Shown one piece after another: positions 1 through 7,240 of a stretch of DNA of 64,000 nt (the stretch's first letter is position 1; every line of letters begins with the position of its first letter). The notes under the pieces were generated by a model. It saw only the letters and a program-made list of their open reading frames with translations. It did no database searches and was not told the origin of the DNA. This stretch comes from Terrimonas rubra (GTDB taxonomy: Bacteria; Bacteroidota; Bacteroidia; Chitinophagales; Chitinophagaceae), in NCBI RefSeq assembly GCF_042686025.1, contig NZ_JBHUOZ010000001.1, forward strand, positions 186,001-250,000. The letters are read 5' to 3'. The translations under genes were made by a program, and so were the position numbers.

Positions 1-759
1 CATTCCGATAACCCCGGTAACATAAAACCTGCTCGTTTTTATACTTTTATCCTTTTTTTCCGTCTTAGCCGAATCGCTTTGTGTTACTGATGGTGCGGGC
101 ATTGTTTCTGTGGCGGCTACAGTAGTTGATTGACTATCCACCTCAGTTTTTTTCACTTCCCTTACCGGTATGCTTACCGTCATGTTATTTTCTTTTTCTG
201 CAATCCTCTCCTCATTGGCTGCTGCATCGTTACTTTGCACCTGGCTTTTGACAAAACCACGGTTATCAGCCCCCTTATTTTTCCTGGATGGTTTTACAAG
301 AACGGGCCGGCTTTGAGATGGCTGTGTAAGTTTTGTTGTATTGGTAAAATTCCGGTTAACGGTAACATGTTTATCAGTTCGATCCTCCACATCCATCTTA
401 TCGGCAAGATCTGAGTTAACTGCAATATGCTTGTCCATTGAATCATGTTCATTTATTATATGGCTTGTACTGCCTGCCGCTCCTGTGGTTGCCGGCTGGT
501 TTTCTTTAGCGGTTCCCGTATTGCTGATTTGTTTATCGCCGATTTTATCCGGATTATTTTTCCTGTTCACTAAATACAGTGCAGTAAGTAACAGTATTAG
601 CAAAGCGATGCCGGAAAACCAAAAAATAATTTTGGGCCTCCGTTCATCTTTATCCAGCAGGGCTTCCATTTTATGCCAGGCTTCTTCGTTGAACTCAGGC
701 AAATTTTGGGCAGCTTCCGCCTTTAATGCTTGTTCGATATCTGAAAAATCATTTTTCAT
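1..759 (-). CDS. Membrane protein cut by window edge; sigma-factor partner (putative anti-sigma/outer-membrane-barrel type)
   Basis: The minus-strand frame is open from an ATG at 759 to base 1, so the C-terminus lies outside the window (253 codons visible). Residues 1-40 are acidic and soluble (MKNDFSDIEQALKAEAAQN...), followed by one hydrophobic span at about 43-64 (IIFWFSGIALLILLLTALYL) and a long Ser/Thr/Asn/Lys-rich linker. The start overlaps the sigma-factor stop by 11 bp (ATGAAAAATGA), which implies translational coupling. One-TM proteins coupled to ECF sigma factors in Bacteroidota usually bind the sigma factor with the N-terminus and carry a periplasmic or barrel domain after the linker. 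That domain is not visible here, so the role is inferred from position only. Confidence 0.7.
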   Translation of the reverse strand, partial: MKNDFSDIEQALKAEAAQNLPEFNEEAWHKMEALLDKDERRPKIIFWFSGIALLILLLTALYLVNRKNNPDKIGDKQISNTGTAKENQPATTGAAGSTSHIINEHDSMDKHIAVNSDLADKMDVEDRTDKHVTVNRNFTNTTKLTQPSQSRPVLVKPSRKNKGADNRGFVKSQVQSNDAAANEERIAEKENNMTVSIPVREVKKTEVDSQSTTVAATETMPAPSVTQSDSAKTEKKDKSIKTSRFYVTGVIGM

Positions 760-1342
760 ACATACTTAGTTCGTTTCTTTTTAACTGGCTCTGCAAATGT
801 TGTCTTGCTTTAAACAGGTTGGATTTTGAAGTACCTACACTGATCTGCAACATGGAGGCTATCTCTTCATGGGTATACCCGTCTATTACAAAAAGATTAA
901 AAATTGTTTTATACGATGGCGACAATTTATTAATCAACACCAGGATATCGTTTATGGAAATTTTTTCAATGATATAATCTTCGGAAACAGGATTTTCCGC
1001 GTACGGCGACTCGGGTATGGGAGAAAAGACAATTTTACTTTTTTTTGACCTGATAAAATCTATACAGGTATTGATCATTATTTTCTTAATCCATGCCATT
1101 AGCTGGTTTTCAACTTCCCCCTGCTCAGTTTTAAATTTAGCCAGGGCCCTGAATATTTTTAAAAAACCGTCATTGGCGAGCTCCAGTGCTTCATCATACA
1201 CATTGGTATACCTGGTACATATACTCATGGCAAACCCATAGAATTTTTTATAAAATTCTCTCTGGCAAATCCTGTCCTGATTTGCACAGCCGGTTAATAT
1301 CCCCTGAATATCTGTTGCCTGACTAGCTAAGTGCGATTCCAT
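749..1342 (-). CDS. RNA polymerase sigma factor, ECF (sigma-70 family)
   Basis: Protein of 197 aa. The sigma-70 region 2 lies at about 25-95 (FYKKFYGFAMSICTRY..., DEALELANDGFLKIFRAL, then WIKKIMINTCIDFIR) and region 4 at about 130-190, with a helix-turn-helix in TIFNLFVIDGYTHEEIASML followed by SVGTSKSNLFKARQHL. Length and domain order match ECF sigma factors. A near-consensus -7 box (TACGTTTA) lies about 15-22 bp upstream of the ATG on the minus strand. The gene overlaps the following membrane-protein start by 11 bp, so the pair probably forms a cell-surface signalling unit. The target regulon cannot be read from the sequence. Confidence 0.93.
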   Translation of the reverse strand: MESHLASQATDIQGILTGCANQDRICQREFYKKFYGFAMSICTRYTNVYDEALELANDGFLKIFRALAKFKTEQGEVENQLMAWIKKIMINTCIDFIRSKKSKIVFSPIPESPYAENPVSEDYIIEKISINDILVLINKLSPSYKTIFNLFVIDGYTHEEIASMLQISVGTSKSNLFKARQHLQSQLKRNELSMYEK

Positions 1343-1679
1343 TAAAATTAGCCGTATAAACGTATCTTTTTTGTAAATGGTTGCCTTATGGTAAAACTAT
1401 TTTGAATAGCGGTAAAATGCCTGGCCAGCCTTCGTGTCGTATTGTTAAATATATAAAATCCGATATATCTATTTCGCTAATAAATAAACAGATACGAGCT
1501 TTATATCAAACCCGGGAACCGCTTATTTTAAGCAAACCATTGCCGCATCAATGCCAGTTATCCACAAAAAGAAATCTCCAGGCAACCATTACCTGTAAAA
1601 TACCGATTTAATAGCAGTTATAAAAAATACCAGTAAATGCGCTGCCGCATTTATAAAACCTCACTTCAAAATAAAAAAC
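1343..1679. other. Divergent intergenic region
   Basis: A 337-bp gap between the sigma factor (minus) and the lipoprotein gene (plus). It must hold promoters for both. Apart from the weak -7-like TACGTTTA upstream of the sigma factor, no palindrome, repeat or credible small gene was seen. An open frame at 1381-1611 has no recognisable features. Confidence 0.5.
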
Positions 1680-2543
1680 ATGAAACACTTCTTTTTGCTC
1701 TTACTTACCGGTACCATGACCCTTGCTTTTCATTCGTGCAACAAAAATGAGTCGGACCAAAATCCTGCAACAAAGAATATCCATCTTGCAACCAGCCCCA
1801 CACTTGGCAAACATTTAGTAGACAAAACAGGAAGAGCGCTTTATTATTTTTCCAATGATGCTAATGGTGCTTCAAACTGTAGCGGCGGTTGTCTTACTAA
1901 CTGGAAACCGCTTAATCCGGATAGTACGAGTAACCTGTACGATGAAGGCTTAGCTGCTGCCGATTTTACGTCAATAACCTTAAGTTCAGGTAAAAAACAA
2001 CTAGCTTATAAAGGTTGGCCTTTATATTACTATACACCCGGCGATGTGTATGAAGCAGCCGGAACAACTACAGGCGAAGGTATAGGTAATGTTTGGTTTG
2101 TTGCCAAACCCGATTATACCATTATGATTGCCAACCATCAACTAACGGGAGGCAATGGCACCAATTATAAAAGTGATTATACTGCCGGAGATGGCCGAAC
2201 GTCCTATTTCACAGACGCCAAAGGCAATACCCTGTATTTATTTATAAGGGACAGTGCTTTAAACAATAACTTTACAGCCGCTGATTTCAGCAACAATACC
2301 ATCTGGCCGATTTATGAGACCACCTCGATAGTAGTGCCTTCCACCCTGAATAAATCCCTGTTTGTAATAATGGATGTTTTTGGCAGAAAACAATTAACCT
2401 ACAATGGCTGGCCGCTTTATTATTTTAGTGCAGACAATATGCTTCGCGGCGCTACCAAAGGCATAACAGTTCCCGGCTCACAACCGCCCGGTTCGGTTTG
2501 GCCGGTAATAACAAAAGATGCGACGAGTGCACCGAAGCCCTAA
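1680..2543 (+). CDS. Secreted lipoprotein with two Lipoprotein_15 (COG4315) repeats
   Basis: Protein of 287 aa. It has a signal peptide with Cys about residue 20 in a loose lipobox (LAFHSC), so it is probably lipid-anchored. The first copy of the repeat spans about 38-140 (GKHLVDKTGRALYYFSND, SNCSGGCLTNWKPL, GKKQLAYKGWPLYYYTPGD) and the second about 150-280 (GRTSYFTDAKGNTLYLFIRD, RKQLTYNGWPLYYFSAD, GSVWPVI). These are the hallmarks of the secreted repeat family of unknown function COG4315. The first copy keeps a Cys pair (NCSGGC) that the second lacks. It is monocistronic and followed by a strong terminator. No enzymatic role is known for the family. Confidence 0.85.
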   Translation: MKHFFLLLLTGTMTLAFHSCNKNESDQNPATKNIHLATSPTLGKHLVDKTGRALYYFSNDANGASNCSGGCLTNWKPLNPDSTSNLYDEGLAAADFTSITLSSGKKQLAYKGWPLYYYTPGDVYEAAGTTTGEGIGNVWFVAKPDYTIMIANHQLTGGNGTNYKSDYTAGDGRTSYFTDAKGNTLYLFIRDSALNNNFTAADFSNNTIWPIYETTSIVVPSTLNKSLFVIMDVFGRKQLTYNGWPLYYFSADNMLRGATKGITVPGSQPPGSVWPVITKDATSAPKP

Positions 2544-2590
2544 ATTTTCCGGGTAAGTTGCCATAAATATTTTTGAGACAACAAAGGTCA

Positions 2591-2638
2591 AAGGCCGGGG
2601 ATACAGAAAGGATTACTATCTGTATCCCCGGCCTTTTC
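2591..2638 (+). terminator. Rho-independent terminator of the Lipoprotein_15 gene
   Basis: Perfect 16-bp arms at 2591-2606 and 2620-2635 (AAGGCCGGGGATACAG and its complement) with a 13-nt loop, followed by a short T-run. It sits 48 bp after the stop codon at 2543. Confidence 0.9.
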
Positions 2639-2846
2639 ATCAAAATCAACGGAGAACATCCTATTTATTTTTTTCCTTCAAAACAACATCCTCGCAGATA
2701 TCAAGCATCATCACCAGGATATAACATATCCTATTCCCCATAACAAAACATATTGTTAATACAACAGGATTCATTTTTACCCCTTAGCTTTTTTTGTATA
2801 TTGTCATACCGAAATGTTAGTAAATGACCATCACATACAATAAAAA

Positions 2847-3458
2847 ATGAAAAAATATTTAATCCTTTTATTTATTTTTATTCCTTTCATTGTATTTGCA
2901 CAACCGGAAAATAGCCCGGCAATCGTGTGGCAAAAATGTAAAAATTTATACGAAGCGGGCAAACTTGACAGTACAATAGTCAATATATCAGTTTCAACCA
3001 GTCCATCGCACCCAATTGATACAATAAAACAATTCTATACATACCTGGATACTTTTTTATTTCCCGATGGTTATTATGCAATCGGTCAACTTATAATAGA
3101 CCCGCATATGGAGTTTAACCTGGTACAGACAGGAGAATGGATATATTACTATCCTTCGGGGAAAATTTATGCAAAGGGTAATTTTTCGGTGGGTGCTTAT
3201 CCTGAATGCAATGCCGGAGGGCCTGTAACCATGGGTTATAGTTTTAAAACCGGCGACTGGATATATTGGTTCGAAAACAGTTCTATCATGGCACAGGGTA
3301 ATTACGAATCGTTTAAAAATAATACAAAAAACAACTGCGGAACGGTTAGTGTATATGTTTCAACCGTTACAGCGGATAAGTGGCGTTTTTTCACATCCGG
3401 AGGCGCTGACAACATAGAACAAAAGGATATAATAACAAACATTAATAACCGGCATTAA
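2847..3458 (+). CDS. Secreted protein with MORN_2/YwqK-like motifs
   Basis: Protein of 203 aa with a clear signal peptide (MKKYLILLFIFIPFIVFAQ). Two segments match the short beta motif of MORN_2/YwqK-type proteins: GEWIYYYPSGKIYAKGNF at about 101-118 and GDWIYWFENSSIMAQGNY at about 135-152. Such repeats occur in many secreted Bacteroidota proteins, and some databases label them YwqK antitoxins by similarity only. No catalytic residues are evident. It stops 6 bp before the NTPase gene, so the two are probably cotranscribed. It resembles the paralogous pair at 39050-41133 in architecture. Confidence 0.65.
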   Translation: MKKYLILLFIFIPFIVFAQPENSPAIVWQKCKNLYEAGKLDSTIVNISVSTSPSHPIDTIKQFYTYLDTFLFPDGYYAIGQLIIDPHMEFNLVQTGEWIYYYPSGKIYAKGNFSVGAYPECNAGGPVTMGYSFKTGDWIYWFENSSIMAQGNYESFKNNTKNNCGTVSVYVSTVTADKWRFFTSGGADNIEQKDIITNINNRH

Positions 3459-3464
3459 CATTGT

Positions 3465-3983
3465 ATGCGGATAGCATTTACAGGAGCACACCGGGTAGGC
3501 AAAACAAGCCTGGCAGAAGCGATTACCACACATTTACCCGGTTACCTGTTGATACAGGAGCCATACCGGCAACTGGAGGAACAGGGATATTTATTTTCGG
3601 AAATACCAATTATCGATGATTATATTGCCCAGTTTAACCTTGCGGTAGAACAAACCGAAGCTGCTGAAGAAAAAGTGATTTTTGACCGTTGTCCTTTAGA
3701 CCTGTTACCCTATATCCATGCCGTAAGTAAATCCAGGGATATTACCTCTTTGTATGCGGATATGACAAATGCGCTGACACAGATCGATCTCCTGGTATTT
3801 GTACCGGTAGAAAACCCGGACCTTATTCCATGCGGGGAATCGGACCTGCCACGTTTAAGGCTACGGGTAAACGATATTGTACAGGAATGGCTAAGTGATA
3901 TAAGCATAAAAACAATAGAAGTTAATGGTAACCTGGCAAACAGGCAGCAGCAAGTACTGGAAGCTTTGTATCAATTTGAATAA
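3465..3983 (+). CDS. P-loop NTPase, AAA_28 / nucleoside-kinase-like
   Basis: Protein of 172 aa. The Walker A motif is at residues 7-15 (GAHRVGKTS), and VIFDRCPLDLLPY at about 68-80 is typical of the DR(C/S)xxD segment in deoxynucleoside- and NadR-type kinases. VPVENPDLIPCGESDLPRLRLRVND at about 108-132 resembles the LID/arginine region of that fold. It belongs to the AAA_28 group of predicted small-molecule kinases, and the substrate is unknown. It follows the MORN-like secreted protein after 6 bp, which suggests cotranscription but no obvious functional link. Confidence 0.75.
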   Translation: MRIAFTGAHRVGKTSLAEAITTHLPGYLLIQEPYRQLEEQGYLFSEIPIIDDYIAQFNLAVEQTEAAEEKVIFDRCPLDLLPYIHAVSKSRDITSLYADMTNALTQIDLLVFVPVENPDLIPCGESDLPRLRLRVNDIVQEWLSDISIKTIEVNGNLANRQQQVLEALYQFE

Positions 3984-4080
3984 TAAATCAACGCTGATAT
4001 TTGTATTTTTATCGTATCCAAAAAGAACAAGAATCACTCCCCTTACCCTTTAGCAAACCAAGACATGTACATCATTTAAT

Positions 4081-4902
4081 ATGAACTACCAGACCTTTCC
4101 ACCACATACCGATATAGCCTTCCTGGTAAAATGTTACTGGTCATTGGAAGTGCCTGCCGAAGTACCAGCGCAAAAACAACGGATTGTACCCGATGGCTGT
4201 ATGGAAATGATCTTCATTTTAGGCGATGATATCCGGCGTTATACCAGCGAACAGGAGTTTATTATACAACCCCCTGCCATAGTGGTAGGACAGATCACCG
4301 AACCTTTTATAATTGAACCCACCGGTTATGTACACTGTTTTGCTGCCCGTTTTTATCCTTATGGTTTTGCTAACCTGGTAGATATACCGGTAACAGACCT
4401 GGCCAATAAAGAAACCCCGATCGCTGACCTGTTTGGTGAAACGGTGGCAACAACACTGGAGCAACAGATCATTACCGCAACCGGCAATGAGGAACGGATA
4501 AAAATACTGGAAGCATTTTTCCTGGACAGGTTCCGGCACAAACCCACCATCGATAGTATTGTGACCAACACTATTGATGCACTTTTGGCTGCAAAGGGAA
4601 GTACTTCCATTAATACACTACTGGAAAACAACCTGGCGAAAAGAAGACAACTGGAAAGAAAGTTCTATAAACAGGTAGGGCTTAGTCCCAAACAACTCGG
4701 TAAGATCATCCGTTTACAGGCTGCCTTAAAATTATTACTCAGCCGGCAGAACGAATCACTCACCCATGTAGCCTACGAAAGCGAATACTTTGACCAGGCA
4801 CATTTTATTAAAGATTTTAAAGCATTTACCGGCATTAACCCGAAAGATTTTTTAGACCACGATAACATGACCCTCTCCTCCCTTTTTTATACAACCAGGT
4901 AA
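4081..4902 (+). CDS. AraC-family transcriptional regulator (DUF6597-type N-domain)
   Basis: Protein of 273 aa. The N-terminal sensing domain at about 10-110 (DIAFLVKCYWSLEVPAE, RIVPDGCMEMIFIL, VHCFAARFYPYGF) is that of the DUF6597 group. The C-terminal HTH_18 spans about 190-265 (RQLERKFYKQVGLSPKQLGKIIR, then YESEYFDQAHFIKDFKAFTGINPKDF). It is likely an activator of the next gene, a secreted VOC protein that starts 70 bp later. The same regulator/VOC arrangement recurs at 18854-20210. A near-consensus -7 box (GATATTTG) is at about 3993-4000. Confidence 0.9.
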   Translation: MNYQTFPPHTDIAFLVKCYWSLEVPAEVPAQKQRIVPDGCMEMIFILGDDIRRYTSEQEFIIQPPAIVVGQITEPFIIEPTGYVHCFAARFYPYGFANLVDIPVTDLANKETPIADLFGETVATTLEQQIITATGNEERIKILEAFFLDRFRHKPTIDSIVTNTIDALLAAKGSTSINTLLENNLAKRRQLERKFYKQVGLSPKQLGKIIRLQAALKLLLSRQNESLTHVAYESEYFDQAHFIKDFKAFTGINPKDFLDHDNMTLSSLFYTTR

Positions 4903-4972
4903 ACTGTCGCATTTATACAATTCCCGGTGTAAACAGGATGTTTTCTTTGTGCCGTATTAAAAAACGGTAAAC

Positions 4973-5464
4973 ATGAAAAAACAATTATTTGCGGTAGTCC
5001 TTATGACCATTACCGCACTCACTGCCTGTAATAACCAGGCCGGTACAGGCAGCTCCGCATCAACAACAGATTCTATCACCACAAAAACCGGAAACATGAA
5101 AAATTTAATTTCCATTGCAGAGATCCCCATTACAGATTTCACCAGAGCCCGTAATTTTTATCAAACCATACTGGGCTTAACTATTGAAGAGATGGACATG
5201 GACGGTGTAAAAATGGGCATATTCCCAAATGAAGAAGGAACGATAAATGTAGTACTGGCAAAAGGTCATGATTATAAACCTACTACCGACGGCCCGGTAC
5301 TTTACCTGAATGCCGGTAAGGACCTGCAACCTGTTTTGAGTAAAGTTGAAACAGCCGGCGGTAAAACAATTGTACCTAAAACCATGATCAGTCCTGAAAT
5401 GGGATATTTTGCCCTGTTTATAGATACCGAGGGCAATAAACTGGGCCTGCATTCCTCCCATTAA
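4973..5464 (+). CDS. VOC-family (glyoxalase-fold) lipoprotein
   Basis: Protein of 163 aa. Residues 1-19 form a lipoprotein signal (MKKQLFAVVLMTITALTAC, lipobox LTAC), then a Ser/Thr-rich linker, then a single VOC domain from about 42 (MKNLISIAEIPITDFTRARNFYQTILGLTI) to the end (GYFALFIDTEGNKLGLHSSH). The half-domain resembles bleomycin-resistance and glyoxalase-I-like proteins. An internal ATG at 5096 would give a cytosolic form without the lipobox. The signal-bearing start is preferred because a second VOC gene in this window (19722-20210) has the same build. The ligand is unknown. Confidence 0.85.
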   Translation: MKKQLFAVVLMTITALTACNNQAGTGSSASTTDSITTKTGNMKNLISIAEIPITDFTRARNFYQTILGLTIEEMDMDGVKMGIFPNEEGTINVVLAKGHDYKPTTDGPVLYLNAGKDLQPVLSKVETAGGKTIVPKTMISPEMGYFALFIDTEGNKLGLHSSH

Positions 5465-5548
5465 CAGCAGGTATAACAGTTGTATTGCTGAAAACAAACA
5501 ATAGGCATTCCTTTCTATTAATTTCTACCTTCGCATAAAATATACAAT

Positions 5549-6889
5549 TTGCCCAAGGTTTTAATTATAGACGATGAAGAAAAGATCCGGACCTTACTGG
5601 CCCGTATCATTAGCCTCGAAGGTTTTGAAGTGGCAGAGGCCGGCGACGCTAAAACCGCTTTTAAAAAACTGGAAACCGCGGAGGCGGATGTGATCATCTG
5701 CGATGTAAAACTCCCCGATGCCAGTGGCGTTACATTAGCCGGCACCATTAAAGAGAAGTATCCTGTTACCGAGATCATATTGTTAACGGCCTATGGTAAT
5801 ATACCTGATGGCGTACAAGCCATTAAAAACGGGGCTTTTGATTATATTACCAAAGGCGATGATAACAACCGTATCATCCCTTTACTCTATAAAGCCGTTG
5901 AAAAAGTAACACTGGCCAAAAGAGTGCTGCAACTGGAAAAACAGCTGGGTAATAAATACTCTTTCGATACCATTATTGGCCGATCTAAATTAATTAAGGC
6001 CGCTATTGAATCAGGCAGGAAAGTAGCTGCTACCGATGCCACCGTTTTATTAACGGGTGAAACCGGCACCGGCAAGGAGGTATTTGCCCAGGCCATTCAT
6101 AATGCCGGCAGCAGGAGCAAACAAAATTTTATTGCCGTTAACTGTTCAGCCTTTAGTAAAGAGTTGCTGGAGAACGAATTGTTTGGCCACAAAGCCGGGG
6201 CTTTTACCGGGGCCATCAAAGACAGTAAAGGCATTTTTGAAGAAGCCAGTAACGGCACTGTTTTTTTAGATGAAATAGGCGAAATGCCCCTGGAACTGCA
6301 GGCCAAATTATTAAGGGTACTGGAAACAGGCGAGTTTTTAAAAGTAGGCGACAGCAAATCCACCCGCATTAATGTACGGATTATTGCCGCTACCAACCGT
6401 AACCTGCAGGATGAAATAACAGCCGGTAATTTCCGGGAAGACCTGTATTACCGTATAGCCGTTTTCCAGCTAGCCCTGCCGGCCTTAAGGGAAAGGATAG
6501 TGGATATAGAAGACCTGGCCACACATTTCCTGCAATTGTTTGCCCGTAAGACCAATAAAAAAATAACAGCCATGGCGCCGGCCTACCTGGCAGCCCTGCA
6601 GCAGCATCACTGGAAGGGCAATATCAGGGAGTTGAAAAATGTTATTGAGCGCAGTACCATCCTCACCGATAGCCATGAACTAAACATTTCCACCTTACCG
6701 GCCGAACTGCAACACAGTAATACCACAGGCAGCAAAAACCTGTCGGCCTTTGAACTGGCCAGTGCCGAAAAGATACATATACAGAAAGTACTGAACTATG
6801 CCAATGGCAATAAAACCGAAACGGCCAGGCTGCTGAATATTGCCCTCACCACCCTATACCGTAAACTGGAGGAGTACCAGATACAATAA
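5549..6889 (+). CDS. Sigma-54-dependent response regulator (NtrC family), probable kdp activator
   Basis: Protein of 446 aa from a TTG start that gives the canonical MPKVLIIDDEEKIRTLL. The receiver domain is at 1-120 with acceptor Asp at about 52 (IICDVKLPD). The AAA+ domain at about 140-375 has Walker A GETGTGKE, the sigma-54-contacting GAFTGA loop at about 217-222 and Walker B FLDEIGE. A Fis-type HTH ends the protein (GNKTETARLLNIALTTLYRKL). It lies directly upstream of the kdp genes, and the KdpD-like protein and kinase lie at the far end. It therefore probably replaces the OmpR-type KdpE. A terminator separates it from kdpF. Confidence 0.93.
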   Translation: MPKVLIIDDEEKIRTLLARIISLEGFEVAEAGDAKTAFKKLETAEADVIICDVKLPDASGVTLAGTIKEKYPVTEIILLTAYGNIPDGVQAIKNGAFDYITKGDDNNRIIPLLYKAVEKVTLAKRVLQLEKQLGNKYSFDTIIGRSKLIKAAIESGRKVAATDATVLLTGETGTGKEVFAQAIHNAGSRSKQNFIAVNCSAFSKELLENELFGHKAGAFTGAIKDSKGIFEEASNGTVFLDEIGEMPLELQAKLLRVLETGEFLKVGDSKSTRINVRIIAATNRNLQDEITAGNFREDLYYRIAVFQLALPALRERIVDIEDLATHFLQLFARKTNKKITAMAPAYLAALQQHHWKGNIRELKNVIERSTILTDSHELNISTLPAELQHSNTTGSKNLSAFELASAEKIHIQKVLNYANGNKTETARLLNIALTTLYRKLEEYQIQ

Positions 6890-6937
6890 CCCTTTCAAAA
6901 CGATAGTGTGAACCCTTTCATTTTGAAAGGGTTTTTT
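6888..6937 (+). terminator. Terminator with a duplicated 5' arm after the response regulator
   Basis: The arm AACCCTTTCA occurs twice, at 6888-6897 and 6911-6920. Either copy can pair with the arm ending GAAAGGGTT at 6921-6933, which is followed by a T-run. The compact 6911-6933 hairpin with a 3-5 nt loop is the canonical terminator. The longer 6888-6900/6921-6933 pairing is mutually exclusive with it and includes the stop codon. Confidence 0.85.
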
Positions 6938-7016
6938 ATTGCCCCTGTTTCCCGGAAACCCTGAAAACCAATACCGGTAAGCCTTTCAGTATTTACCACC
7001 TTAACAGGAACGGGAT

Positions 7017-7033
7017 TTGGCATAAGGATAACA
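7017..7033 (+). promoter_or_regulatory. Candidate sigma-54 promoter (-24/-12) for kdp
   Basis: TTGGCATAAGGATAACA matches the -24 element TTGGCA well and the -12 element only partly (TAACA against TTGCA), with correct spacing. It would start RNA near 7044, just before the first small ORF at 7051. A sigma-54 activator gene stands immediately upstream, which supports the reading. The imperfect -12 keeps confidence low. Confidence 0.35.
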
Positions 7034-7050
7034 CAACAACAAAAATTCTT

Positions 7051-7137
7051 ATGCTCATGACAACAATCCTCGTACTGGCCGGCATATTACTGTTTGCAGG
7101 CTTTTTCTTCACCATCAAATCATTTGAAAAAATATGA
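7051..7137 (+). CDS. 28-residue membrane peptide at head of kdp operon
   Basis: ATG at 7051 gives a 28-aa peptide that is almost entirely one transmembrane helix (TTILVLAGILLFAGFFF) with a charged tail TIKSFEKI. Its stop overlaps the next ATG by 4 nt (ATGA at 7134-7137), as in coupled operon genes. It is not KdpF, which is the next ORF. It lies exactly where the small accessory subunits of P-type ATPases are found, so it may be an additional Kdp-associated micropeptide. An alternative start is the ATG at 7057. Confidence 0.55.
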   Translation: MLMTTILVLAGILLFAGFFFTIKSFEKI

Positions 7138-7211
7138 CAGCCCTGTTTATCATCGCCATCACCGTATTCGGGTATATGTGTTATGTGCTGATCAAACCCG
7201 AAAAGTTTTAA
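7134..7211 (+). CDS. kdpF: K(+)-transporting ATPase subunit F
   Basis: A 25-aa peptide with one transmembrane helix (ALFIIAITVFGYMCYVLI) and the family-typical end KPEKF. KdpF stabilises the KdpFABC complex in the inner membrane. It overlaps the preceding 28-aa ORF by 4 nt and is followed after 29 bp by kdpA, the canonical order. Confidence 0.85.
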   Translation: MTALFIIAITVFGYMCYVLIKPEKF

Positions 7212-7240
7212 CCCGTTTTATACACTTTAATGATTAATAA

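Noticed and set aside
1381..1611. 76-codon open frame in the divergent spacer
   Set aside because: No domain, no signal peptide, and it overlaps the region where promoters must lie.
6950..7000. CTGAAA ... TTTCAG inverted repeat as an enhancer site for the kdp activator
   Set aside because: Only 6-bp arms and one copy; too weak to list as a binding site.
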